Positions 26,988 through 36,117 of a stretch of DNA of 64,000 nucleotides are shown here, one piece after another (positions within the stretch are counted from its first letter, which is position 1; every line of letters starts with the position of its first letter). Below the pieces are notes generated by a model that saw nothing but the letters and a program-made list of their open reading frames with translations, was not told the origin of the DNA and did no database searches. This DNA comes from Mycobacterium sp. SMC-2 (lineage in GTDB: Bacteria > Actinomycetota > Actinomycetes > Mycobacteriales > Mycobacteriaceae). Position numbers and translations under genes: made by a program. The DNA lies in NCBI RefSeq assembly GCF_025263485.1, contig NZ_CP079863.1:5022001-5086000 (forward strand). Direction: 5' to 3'.

Positions 26988-27998
26988 ATGCAGCGCACGG
27001 CAACGCCGGCTGAAGGCGTGGTGGCGATCGGCACGTCCGCCGGAGGCATCGAAGCACTGAGCGAACTGGCGGCGGGTATGCCGCCGGACTTCCCGTTCGC
27101 CGTCATGATCGTCATCCACATGAGCCGGGGGGCGCCTTCCCTGCTGGCGCACATCCTCGACCGAAGCGGCCCGCTGCGGGCGGTCGCTGCGGTCGACGGC
27201 GCGGTACTGGAGGCCGGACGGATATACGCCGCCGTGCCCGACCACCATCTGCTTGCCCACGACCACCGGGTGGCGCTCTCGGATGGGCCGTGGGAGAGCG
27301 GTCGCCGACCGGGAATCGACGCGCTTTTCCGGTCCGTCGCGCTCGACTATGGCCCACGCGCGATCGGGGTCCTGATGTCGGGACTGCTCGACGACGGCGT
27401 GGCCGGGCTGCGCGCCATCAAGGCCAAGGGAGGAATCACCGTGGTTCAGGAACCGACGGACGCGCTGTTTCCCGATCTGCCGCAGAACGCCATCAAAGCC
27501 GGCGTGGCCGACCACACGGCGTCGGCGAAGGAGATCGGTGGCCTGCTCGCGCAGCTGGCCGACCGGGAGATCGAAGAGCCGGCGGCCGACCCCGACGGGC
27601 AACTCGAGCTGGAGAACCAGATCGCGATGGACAGCCGGTTCGCCGCGTCCGTCGGCGTGGAAGATCTGGGTCCCCCGACTGGGTACACGTGCCCGAGCTG
27701 CAACGGCACCCTGATGTCGGTGGGCGACACGTACCGGTGCCAGGTGGGCCATGCGTGGACGGCCCAGGCGCTGCTGGTCGCTTACGGCGACGAACTCGAA
27801 GAAGCAATCTGGGCAGCGATCCGCAACCTGAAGGACACGGCGCGCCTGTCCCGCACTCTCGCGGAAAACGCCGAGAGCGCTGCGGATTTGGAGGGATATA
27901 CCGCCACGGCGAACCGGGCCGCACATGCCATTTCGGCATTGCGCCAGGGTCTTCTGGCGGCAAAAGCCGACACCAGCGGCAGCTCGGAAACCTCGTGA
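26988..27998 (+). CDS. Stand-alone CheB-type methylesterase with zinc-ribbon tail
   Basis: A 336-residue protein without a receiver domain. Residues 8-190 form a CheB catalytic domain with S17 (IGTSAGGIE), H44 (IVIHMSRG) and D136 (MSGLLDDGVAG) as the triad. In chemotaxis CheB removes methyl groups from receptor glutamates; mycobacteria have no classical chemotaxis, so a different target must be assumed. Residues 234-256 carry C235, C238, C251 and H255 in CPSC and CQVGH motifs, a likely zinc ribbon, followed by a helical tail. ATG at 26988 is chosen since upstream residues are not CheB-like. It is convergent with a methyltransferase gene four bases away. Confidence 0.85.
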   Translation: MQRTATPAEGVVAIGTSAGGIEALSELAAGMPPDFPFAVMIVIHMSRGAPSLLAHILDRSGPLRAVAAVDGAVLEAGRIYAAVPDHHLLAHDHRVALSDGPWESGRRPGIDALFRSVALDYGPRAIGVLMSGLLDDGVAGLRAIKAKGGITVVQEPTDALFPDLPQNAIKAGVADHTASAKEIGGLLAQLADREIEEPAADPDGQLELENQIAMDSRFAASVGVEDLGPPTGYTCPSCNGTLMSVGDTYRCQVGHAWTAQALLVAYGDELEEAIWAAIRNLKDTARLSRTLAENAESAADLEGYTATANRAAHAISALRQGLLAAKADTSGSSETS

Positions 27999-28002
27999 AC
28001 CG

Positions 28003-29668
<1,666 letters not shown>

Positions 29669-29717
29669 CTGGCGTGGCCTCCTTTTCCGTAGCGGTCAAG
29701 CTCCTTTGGCGACCCGA

Positions 29718-30020
29718 TCAAACCGACCTTGAGAGAGGTAGCTGCGCCGCGGTCGCAGTGGGCTTACCCTGCCCGTCTGTCTCGGGCGCGCCCGCCTCGT
29801 GCAGCTTGACGGGTTGGCGACGCCAGCCCGCATACCCGAGGGCCGCGCTGATCGCGGTGTAGACAACGGCTTCCGTCCACATGAATCCGACGCCCCATTT
29901 CCTCCCGAGGAACATGGGCTCGTCGACGATGCCTGCCGATGCGGCAATGGCGTAGCCGGCGTGCGCGTAGGCGATTCCGGCGAACGCTCCGCAGAAGAAT
30001 TTGCTCACTTCGCGATTCAT
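29718..30020 (-). CDS. Small two-span membrane protein, unknown
   Basis: A 100-residue protein with two hydrophobic stretches: about residues 8-30 (FFCGAFAGIAYAHAGYAIAA) and 45-65 (FMWTEAVVYTAISAALGYAG), then a soluble tail. I recognise no family. The coding bias is good, and ATG at 30020 follows GAGAGGG. Nothing around it fixes a role; it is followed on the same strand by the DUF732 gene after 50 bases. Confidence 0.6.
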   Translation of the reverse strand: MNREVSKFFCGAFAGIAYAHAGYAIAASAGIVDEPMFLGRKWGVGFMWTEAVVYTAISAALGYAGWRRQPVKLHEAGAPETDGQGKPTATAAQLPLSRSV

Positions 30021-30175
30021 TTCTCGCCCTCTCTAGGTCGTCGGGAACTCGTGTGTCTCACTGTCGACCCTGCCCCCTAATGCGAGGTAGGGGCCAAGGT
30101 CCTCCCGCATCGGACCCTTCGTCGCTTTCCGGCACCGGCGGCCCGAGGCCGCCGCCGCGTCCGCTCTAAATGGAC

Positions 30176-30649
30176 CTACGAAGGTCCGTTGACGATGCGA
30201 TCGCGGATGGCGGTGGCGGTCGTGAGATGCCCCTCGGCAGAGTTCATGAACTCACTGGCGTGGCGAGCCTCGTTGGCATCCTTGTCGTCGACCGCGGCGA
30301 CGCAGAAGTGGGACGCGGCGTCGAAGTCGTCCAGGCTGGCTTGCAGCGCGTCGGTGAGTTCTTTGTCGGGAGAAGGCATGTGGCCCTGCAGGTAACTTGC
30401 CGCGTCATGGCCCTCGCGGCAGGCCGCCCCCAGAGCGGCGTAGTCATGTTCACCGACGGCAAAAGTGGCCTTGCCCATGGCGATCCCCAGGTCCTGCATG
30501 TGGTCCTTGGTCAGTTCGACCCATCCCCGCACGGCCTGGGCATGAGACGTCGTCGTAGTGGTGGTGCCGCTACCGCCGGTATGTGTCTGGGGCGAGCAAC
30601 CGGCGACGATAACAGCCACCGCAGCGCCCACAATGGCTCGCTTCAACAC
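30176..30649 (-). CDS. Putative lipoprotein, unknown
   Basis: A 157-residue lipoprotein. The signal is short (VLKRAIVGAAVAVIVAGC) with a good lipobox, the cysteine being residue 18. A threonine-rich linker (SGTTTTTTS) precedes an all-helical domain with two cysteines (GAACREGHD and SHFCVAAVDD). GTG at 30649 follows AGGAGG at ideal distance, which decides the start against a much longer open frame upstream. Family not recognised; the pattern of helices resembles metal- or heme-free four-helix domains but this is only an impression. Confidence 0.75.
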   Translation of the reverse strand: MLKRAIVGAAVAVIVAGCSPQTHTGGSGTTTTTTSHAQAVRGWVELTKDHMQDLGIAMGKATFAVGEHDYAALGAACREGHDAASYLQGHMPSPDKELTDALQASLDDFDAASHFCVAAVDDKDANEARHASEFMNSAEGHLTTATAIRDRIVNGPS

Positions 30650-31085
30650 TGGTGTCCTCCTAGACGTTGTTGACGGCCTGATCCTGCGCCTGAAGAAGGC
30701 CCGCCAGACAGGGGAGAAAGGCTCTTCCTCAGACAGAGGATGACCCGGATTCGATTGTTCGCACAGCGGCCGGGCCATTTGACGGATTTTAGGGCCCGCG
30801 AGCTCCCCAAACGGGTCGCCGGAGTCCGTCGTCGGTCACAACGAGGATCAGGTTCGGGTCCCGAACAGCGCTCCGGCGGCCGAGGCGGCAGCCAAGACCC
30901 ACCACCACCGTCGATGTAGCGGCGCTGCGTGACCCTATTTTGCGGCGAATCCGATGGCACCGCGGCATATTTGACCGAGGGCGGGGTCCAGCTCGGTTTT
31001 GGCGCGGTCACTGACTGCCGACCGGTGTAGTCAATGAATCTTCATGTGCTGCAACAGGTTTGAGTAACTGACACCGGTGATCGAC
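30650..31085. other. Non-coding gap, 436 bp
   Basis: Open frames here have no family likeness or ribosome binding site. No strong hairpin, promoter pair or repeat was seen. It separates the lipoprotein gene from the 13E12-type gene. Confidence 0.5.
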
Positions 31086-32345
31086 CTAGTTGTTGGCCGG
31101 TGGTGGTTGGGGTTGGAAGGGGTCGTACCACCACCAGTCGGCGCGCTCTCCGGTGGGTCCCGGATAAGGGGCTACCGCGGGCGGGGGTTGCTTGGGTGGG
31201 CGGGCGAGCGACCCCGCGCCCAGTTGGCGACCGGCGCTGTCGGTGACGGTGAGCTCGTGTGCGGGCCCGGTGATGGTGATGACGCCCCGATGGTGCAGCC
31301 GGTGGTGATACGGACAGACCAGGACGAGGTTGGCCAGCTCGGTGGGGCCGCCGTCTTCCCAATGCCTGATGTGATGGGCGTGCAGACCGCGGGTGGCGGC
31401 GCAACCGGGAACCGCACACGTGGGGTAGCGATGCTCAAGCGCACGACGAAGGCGCCGGTTGATCACCCGGCTCGTCCGCCCGGCGCCGATGACCTGGCCG
31501 TCGCGTTCGAACCACACTTCAGCTGTGGCATCACAGGTCAAATATCGGCGTTCGGCCTCCGACAGCAGGGGGCCCAGATGCAGCGCGGCGATCCGCTGCT
31601 TCACGTCCAGATGCACCACGACGGTGGTGTGCTGCCCGTGCGGCCGACGGGCCACCTCCGCGTCCCACCCGGTCTCGACCAGACGCAGGAACGCCTCGCC
31701 GGTGGTCGGTAACGGCGGCCGATGATCCGATACGCGGCCACCCTTGTCGTGATCGAGCTTCCACTCGGCGATCAGCGCCTCGTGATGAGACCGCAAGGCC
31801 GCGTCAAACTTCGCCGCGTCGGGGTGCGGGAGTCTGACCCGGTAGCAGCTGAACTCCTCGTCGGTGGTGGTCTTGGTGATCGAGGGCTGCGGATTCGGCT
31901 GCGGGTGATCGGGTTTGGGCTCGGGTCGCGGCTCGAGCTTGACCGCGGTGCGCAGCTGACTGACCGTGGCGTGAGCGGCCAGCTGCGCATAGTGCTCATC
32001 AGAACCCTCACCGGCCCGCCTGGCGATGACACCGACCTGATCAAGCGACAGTCGACCCTCGCGCAGGTCCCGGGCGCAGCGGGGAAATTCCGGCAACCGG
32101 CGCGCGACGGCGGTGATCGTGTGGGCGTTTTCCAGCGACGAGCCGGTCTTCCAGGCCACCAACGCCGCGATCGACCGCGCGCCCGTGGCGCCGCACAGCT
32201 CGTCGCGGTCCATTTCGGCGGCGATCTCCACGATGCGCCCATCGATCGCGTTGCGCTGACCGGCCAACTCCGCCAACTCCTCGAACAGCACATCCAGACG
32301 ACGCGGAACGTTTTCTGCCAGCGGAGGCGCTGCGGTGAAGGACAT
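31086..32345 (-). CDS. 13E12-type DUF222/HNH endonuclease protein
   Basis: A 419-residue protein of the mycobacterial 13E12 repeat family. The N-terminal DUF222 region (about residues 10-250) includes LSLDQVGVIARRAGEGSDEHY. The HNH domain is at about residues 310-354: CAVPGC, HAHHIRHWEDGG, then CPYHHRLHH, with all metal and catalytic histidines present. Such genes occur in several copies in mycobacterial genomes, and some 13E12 repeats serve as integration sites for prophages in M. tuberculosis. The ATG at 32345 was chosen; a GTG two codons earlier is possible. Its start is about 70 bases from a displaced copy of the tRNA-Leu 3' end. Confidence 0.88.
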   Translation of the reverse strand: MSFTAAPPLAENVPRRLDVLFEELAELAGQRNAIDGRIVEIAAEMDRDELCGATGARSIAALVAWKTGSSLENAHTITAVARRLPEFPRCARDLREGRLSLDQVGVIARRAGEGSDEHYAQLAAHATVSQLRTAVKLEPRPEPKPDHPQPNPQPSITKTTTDEEFSCYRVRLPHPDAAKFDAALRSHHEALIAEWKLDHDKGGRVSDHRPPLPTTGEAFLRLVETGWDAEVARRPHGQHTTVVVHLDVKQRIAALHLGPLLSEAERRYLTCDATAEVWFERDGQVIGAGRTSRVINRRLRRALEHRYPTCAVPGCAATRGLHAHHIRHWEDGGPTELANLVLVCPYHHRLHHRGVITITGPAHELTVTDSAGRQLGAGSLARPPKQPPPAVAPYPGPTGERADWWWYDPFQPQPPPANN

Positions 32346-32415
32346 AACCACATCAAAGCAGCCGGGTACGACATTTAGCCTCGGCCGCGATTGGCGTTGG
32401 GGTCACGCAAACGAA

Positions 32416-32439
32416 GTGCCCCAGTCGGACTCGAACCGA
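32416..32439 (+). repeat. Displaced copy of the tRNA-Leu 3' end (candidate att site)
   Basis: GTGCCCCAGTCGGACTCGAA continuing CCGA. The last 21 bases (32419-32439) are identical to 34728-34748, the acceptor and T-arm part of the tRNA-Leu gene, in the same orientation; the run of C is one shorter here. Only 3' tRNA sequence is present, so this is not a tRNA gene. Confidence 0.8.
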
Positions 32440-32451
32440 ACCGTAGTCGCG

Positions 32452-33861
32452 CTAATCGGAGTACGGCACCGGCTGAATGTCCACCCTCTCTCGATCACTG
32501 GGCGACCCGTGCGTCATAGGCAGCCGCGACGACGCCTTCCGCCGGTGAGCGAACATGCGTTGCTCGGCCATGCGCTCGACCTCGCGGCGCACGTCGCGGC
32601 GCAGTGTCCGCCACAATTCATGGTTGTCGACGCCCGGATCGCGCGCGGCGGCGGCCGTCCAACGCACCACGTTGCCGGGCGAGAACACCTGCTGCGGTGC
32701 GGCAATTCGATTGAAGACGTCGGCGATTTGGGTGAACCGATCCGGTCGGGCCGCGAACCATCGGTAGGCTGCGAACTCGATCGGCGAAACGGTGTCATCG
32801 CGGCCCAGCGCATTCGCCCACTGGTACATCGCCAGGCACTGCGCGTCCCGGTCGAACTCCCATCCCGCCAGCGCGCGGTCGAGCTTATCGGGCTCGTCCA
32901 GGCAGGGCGCCGCGGCCTCGCCGAGCAGCCGGCCGAAGCGCAGGGCATCGCGAATGCCTTGTGCGGTAACCGGATCCTTGAAGTGCCCGGCGTCGCCGGC
33001 CAGCGCCCAACCCGGCCCGTGGGAGTGCCGAAAGTAGGACGGATGGTGATAGGAGACCAAGACCTTGCTGACCTGGCTACAGCCGCGAAGCCGTTCGGCA
33101 TACGGCGGAATGCGTTGGATGGTCGCCGCGAAGGCCGCCGACCGGTCCGCGCGGTACTCGTCGGCGCGCCGCACCGGCGGCATCTGCAGCGCCACCAATT
33201 GGCCCCCGTCGCAAGGGAATACCGTGACCAGATCGTCGTCGTAGCGCCACTGCATGGCCACGTGTCGGCTCTCGGGGTGGGCGTCCTCGTAGTAGGCGAA
33301 GGCCATCATGCGCTGGTTGTCCCAGGTGTGGTGCACACGGGTGCCGACCAGGCGCGCGACCGTCGACCGGCGCCCGTCGGCGCCGATGACCAACTTCGCG
33401 GTGATCGCGCCCGTCGAGCCGTCTCGCTGCCGAAACCGCACCCCGCAGACGCGCCCCGACCGATCGCGCATCAGATCGGTGACCCGGACGTGTTCGCGAA
33501 CCTCGGCACCGGCGGCGCGGGCGGTCTCGACCAGGGCGAGGTCGAATCCGGGACGGCGGATGCACGCTCCGGCGGCGAAGCCCTCGTAGGTGCTCGATGG
33601 GCCGACGGCCTCGACGCCGGGCGCGCCGAGTCCGGCGTGGGTGTGCAGCGGGGCGCCGAGTTCGAGCACTCGGTCGGTGGCGCCGATGCGCTCCACCTCG
33701 GCCCAGTGGTGGGTGAACAACAGGTGCGTGGACAGGGTGTCGGACGGAAAGGCGGCGCCGTCGAGCGCGACGACGGAGCGGCCCCTGCGCGCCAGCGCGA
33801 TGGCGGCGGCCGAACCGGCGCAGCGGCTGCCGACGATAACCACTTCCGTGTGCTCAGGCAT
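32452..33861 (-). CDS. FAD-dependent monooxygenase/oxidoreductase
   Basis: A 469-residue flavoprotein. The N-terminal nucleotide-binding motif is VVIVGSRCAGSAAA (glycine-rich, residues 7-20), the second FAD motif is LVIGADGRRSTVA and the third ALAGDAGHFKDPVTAQGI, the set found in group A aromatic hydroxylases and squalene-epoxidase-like enzymes. NAD(P)H-dependent hydroxylation or epoxidation of a hydrophobic or aromatic compound is likely; substrate unknown. The ATG at 33861 has AGGAGA before it. It is divergent from a TetR gene and shares a palindromic operator with it, so it is probably the regulator's main target. Confidence 0.88.
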   Translation of the reverse strand: MPEHTEVVIVGSRCAGSAAAIALARRGRSVVALDGAAFPSDTLSTHLLFTHHWAEVERIGATDRVLELGAPLHTHAGLGAPGVEAVGPSSTYEGFAAGACIRRPGFDLALVETARAAGAEVREHVRVTDLMRDRSGRVCGVRFRQRDGSTGAITAKLVIGADGRRSTVARLVGTRVHHTWDNQRMMAFAYYEDAHPESRHVAMQWRYDDDLVTVFPCDGGQLVALQMPPVRRADEYRADRSAAFAATIQRIPPYAERLRGCSQVSKVLVSYHHPSYFRHSHGPGWALAGDAGHFKDPVTAQGIRDALRFGRLLGEAAAPCLDEPDKLDRALAGWEFDRDAQCLAMYQWANALGRDDTVSPIEFAAYRWFAARPDRFTQIADVFNRIAAPQQVFSPGNVVRWTAAAARDPGVDNHELWRTLRRDVRREVERMAEQRMFAHRRKASSRLPMTHGSPSDRERVDIQPVPYSD

Positions 33862-33890
33862 GGAAGGAGAATGCCAGATCGTCAAGCAAA

Positions 33891-33925
33891 TTGTAAGTAG
33901 TTTCAGTCTATGAACCGACTTACAA
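33891..33925. promoter_or_regulatory. Palindromic operator between monooxygenase and TetR genes
   Basis: TTGTAAGT at 33891-33898 and ACTTACAA at 33918-33925 are exact inverted arms; the symmetry extends inward as TTGTAAGTNGNTTCA on both strands around a 5-base centre. It lies in the short divergent gap and overlaps the first possible TetR start codon (33910), fitting a self-repressing TetR operator controlling both genes. Confidence 0.7.
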
Positions 33926-33954
33926 AGTTCAGGTGGGTGGCCTATCCTCGGACG

Positions 33955-34671
33955 ATGCCGGCCGACCCGCTTTCGACCCCGCCCACGGCGGCCATGGCCC
34001 GTGCCGGCCGGCGCCGGGCCCGCACCCGAGGCGCGATCCTCGACGCCGCCGAGGTGGTATTCAGCCGTGACGGGTACAGCGGCGCCCGGATCGAGGAGAT
34101 TGCGGAGTTGGCCGACGTGTCGGTCGGTTCCATCTACGGACACTTCGAGGGCAAACGCGGGTTGTACCTGCAGCTGGTCGACCGCGCGCTCGAGCTGTTC
34201 ACCGAATACATGGCGCGCAGCGATGATCCGTCGCTGAGCCCGCTGCAGCGGGTGCTCGCCGGCGGTGACGCGTACCTACGCTTCCACCTCGACCACCCCG
34301 GCGCCTTCCATTTCCTGGCCTACCGCAGCCCGGGGGCAGAACCGCTTTCCGGGGACAATGAGACCGAAGCCCGCATTCGCGACCGGGTGGGGCGGCTACT
34401 GCACAACTTCGCCGGGCAGATCGACAAGGCCGTCGCCGCGGGTGAGGCCCGACCGGTCGACTCGATGCGGCTGACGCACTTCCTGTGGGGCGCCTGGAAC
34501 GGTGTGATCGCGCTGCGTCAGCAACCGGACGGCCTGCGCATCACCGACGAGGAGATCGCGCAGACGCTCGAGCTTGCGCGCTGGCTGCTGCGCGAAGGCC
34601 TAGCCGCCCCGGCCCTCCGAGACGCCAACGGCGAAGTAGGCGATCGGGTACGGCTGCCCTATGTCACGTAG
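33955..34671 (+). CDS. TetR-family regulator
   Basis: A 238-residue regulator (253 from an alternative ATG at 33910). The helix-turn-helix lies at about residues 20-66, with RGAILDAAEVVFSRDGYSG and IAELADVSVGSIYGHFEGK. The rest is a helical ligand domain (FHFLAYRSPGAEPL; LWGAWNGVIALRQQPDGL). It probably represses the divergent FAD monooxygenase through the 35-bp palindrome and is relieved by an unknown small molecule. The start is a judgement: the palindrome overlaps the upstream ATG, so the ATG at 33955 is preferred, although neither has a clear ribosome binding site. It ends 53 bp before the tRNA-Leu. Confidence 0.82.
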   Translation: MPADPLSTPPTAAMARAGRRRARTRGAILDAAEVVFSRDGYSGARIEEIAELADVSVGSIYGHFEGKRGLYLQLVDRALELFTEYMARSDDPSLSPLQRVLAGGDAYLRFHLDHPGAFHFLAYRSPGAEPLSGDNETEARIRDRVGRLLHNFAGQIDKAVAAGEARPVDSMRLTHFLWGAWNGVIALRQQPDGLRITDEEIAQTLELARWLLREGLAAPALRDANGEVGDRVRLPYVT

Positions 34672-34724
34672 CGGCCGGTTTGGCAGCGCGCCGCAACGCC
34701 TCGACGAGGGAGGCCTTTTTACTG

Positions 34725-34798
34725 TGCCCCCAGTCGGACTCGAACCGACACTGGGCGGATTTTAAGTCCGCTGCCTCTGCCAATTGGGCTATGGGGGC
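34725..34798 (-). tRNA. tRNA-Leu (UAA), short variable arm
   Basis: A 74-nt cloverleaf: acceptor GCCCCCA with TGGGGGC and discriminator A; anticodon stem GCGGA/TCCGC around loop CTTAAAA, anticodon UAA (reads UUA); T-arm GTCGG-TTCGAGT-CCGAC. CCA is not encoded. The variable region is only CCAGT (5 nt), whereas bacterial leucine tRNAs normally have a long variable arm. Its 3' part is copied at 32416-32439. Confidence 0.88.
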
Positions 34799-35150
34799 CC
34801 GGCGGCGAATGTAGCGCGCGGGCGCTGAATCGGGGAGACCGCACCCGCTCAAAACAAGCGAAAAGCCCAACATGCGGTGCGGACGGTCGTCGGTTAAGAT
34901 CCGCGCCCGCGCGTCTTAACTACGTCTTTCCTAGAGATGACAGATGACACCGCGATGTCGTCCGACAGGACAGTGTTAAAACTGCCGCCCTCGTCGTTAA
35001 GAAGCCGTAAACGGCTGTCACGCTCGCGCTTTCGATCGGGAACGTGGACTCGTGGGTCGTTAGTGTTACGCCAACGCACAGGGGCCGTTACGCGAACACA
35101 CAGGTTGACCACGCACGGACGTCGACTCGTTCCAACATGAGGAGCAATCA
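34799..35150. other. Non-coding region before the PE gene, 352 bp
   Basis: This region probably holds both the tRNA-Leu promoter (minus strand) and the PE-PPE-esx promoter (plus strand). GGGAAC at 35038 is followed 15 bases later by GTT, loosely like an ECF-type promoter, but the spacing is short. No clear operator was found. Confidence 0.4.
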
Positions 35151-36059
35151 ATGGCATTTCTGACAACGCAGACCGAAGAGATGCTCGCCGCCGAGCAGCT
35201 GCTGTCGGGGATCAACACCAACCTGGCGGCGCAGAACGCGGGCGCCGCGTCGGCGACCACGGTCATCGCTCCCGCCGCCGCCGACCCGGTGTCGGCGCAG
35301 CAGGCGGCGATCTTCTCGGCGTACGGCACCCAGTACCAGGCGATTGCCGCCGAGGCGCAGGCGCTGCTGGAAAATTACGCGCAAACCCTGGGGATCAGCT
35401 CCGGCAGCTACGGCGACACCGAGGCCATCAACGCGAGCCAGGCGGCGCTTTCGAATGCCGCATCTCCCCTCGCCGCCTCTCCCCTCGCCGCCGCGGCCGC
35501 CACGCCTTCGAACACTCCCCTCGACTACCTGTCATGGCTCCTCGGTAGCACCGGCAACGGCACCAACCCGAACATGCTCGGCGGAATCTTCGGCCTCTCG
35601 GGTAACAGCGCCAACATCGGAAACATCGGTTTCGGAAACTGGGCGTCCGCCACCTCGAACCTGCTCGGCCTGGCCGGTGGTGGTCTGCTGGACACCTCCG
35701 CCGCCGATGCCGCCGGATCCGCCGCCGACGCCGCGGGCCTCGTCGACACGACGGCGCCGATGGCCGGTGGCGGCATGGCCGGCGTTGGCGCGATGCCAAT
35801 GGCCGCCGCGGGGCAGGCCACCATGGTCGGCAAGCTCTCGGTCCCGCCGAGTTGGGCCGGCTCGGCCACCCCGGTGGTCGGCACCAGCGCTGCGCCGCTC
35901 GAGACAGTGGGCTGGACCGCCGCCGCGCCGCAGGCCGGCACGGGAACCGTCATCCCTGGAATGCCGGGAATGGGTGCGGCCGCGCGCAACAGCGCCGGAT
36001 TTGGTGCTCCCCGCTACGGCGTCAAGCCGATCGTCATGCCGAGGCCGACGGCAGTCTAG
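35151..36059 (+). CDS. PE-family protein, PE8 type
   Basis: A 302-residue PE protein. Residues 1-95 form the PE helical hairpin with the secretion motif YxxxE (Y87-GDT-E91). The usual Pro-Glu pair at positions 8-9 is Thr-Glu here (QTEEML), a departure from the family name. The C-terminal region has LSVPPSWAG and ends GAPRYGVKPIVMPRPTAV, as in PE8 (Rv1040c). In M. tuberculosis PE8 pairs with PPE15, binds EspG5 and leaves by the ESX-5 system. GAGGAG precedes the ATG. The PPE gene follows after 58 bases. Confidence 0.88.
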   Translation: MAFLTTQTEEMLAAEQLLSGINTNLAAQNAGAASATTVIAPAAADPVSAQQAAIFSAYGTQYQAIAAEAQALLENYAQTLGISSGSYGDTEAINASQAALSNAASPLAASPLAAAAATPSNTPLDYLSWLLGSTGNGTNPNMLGGIFGLSGNSANIGNIGFGNWASATSNLLGLAGGGLLDTSAADAAGSAADAAGLVDTTAPMAGGGMAGVGAMPMAAAGQATMVGKLSVPPSWAGSATPVVGTSAAPLETVGWTAAAPQAGTGTVIPGMPGMGAAARNSAGFGAPRYGVKPIVMPRPTAV

Positions 36060-36117
36060 GCCGCGGCCACTTCCTCAAAGACTTCAATCCCACAAGACAA
36101 AGGAGCGGGAAACACAA

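Larger units (their letters stand above)
32440..34723. mobile_element. Candidate 2.3-kb insertion at tRNA-Leu
   Basis: The segment between the displaced tRNA 3' end and the intact tRNA holds exactly two genes, a FAD monooxygenase and its divergent TetR regulator. Direct repeats made of tRNA T-arm sequence are the usual footprint of tyrosine-recombinase integration. No integrase is present inside, so this is a remnant or an element moved in trans. Confidence 0.6.

Noticed and set aside
35038..35065. GGGAAC ... GTT as an ECF sigma promoter before the PE gene
   Set aside because: Spacing of about 15-16 is too short and the -10 is weak.
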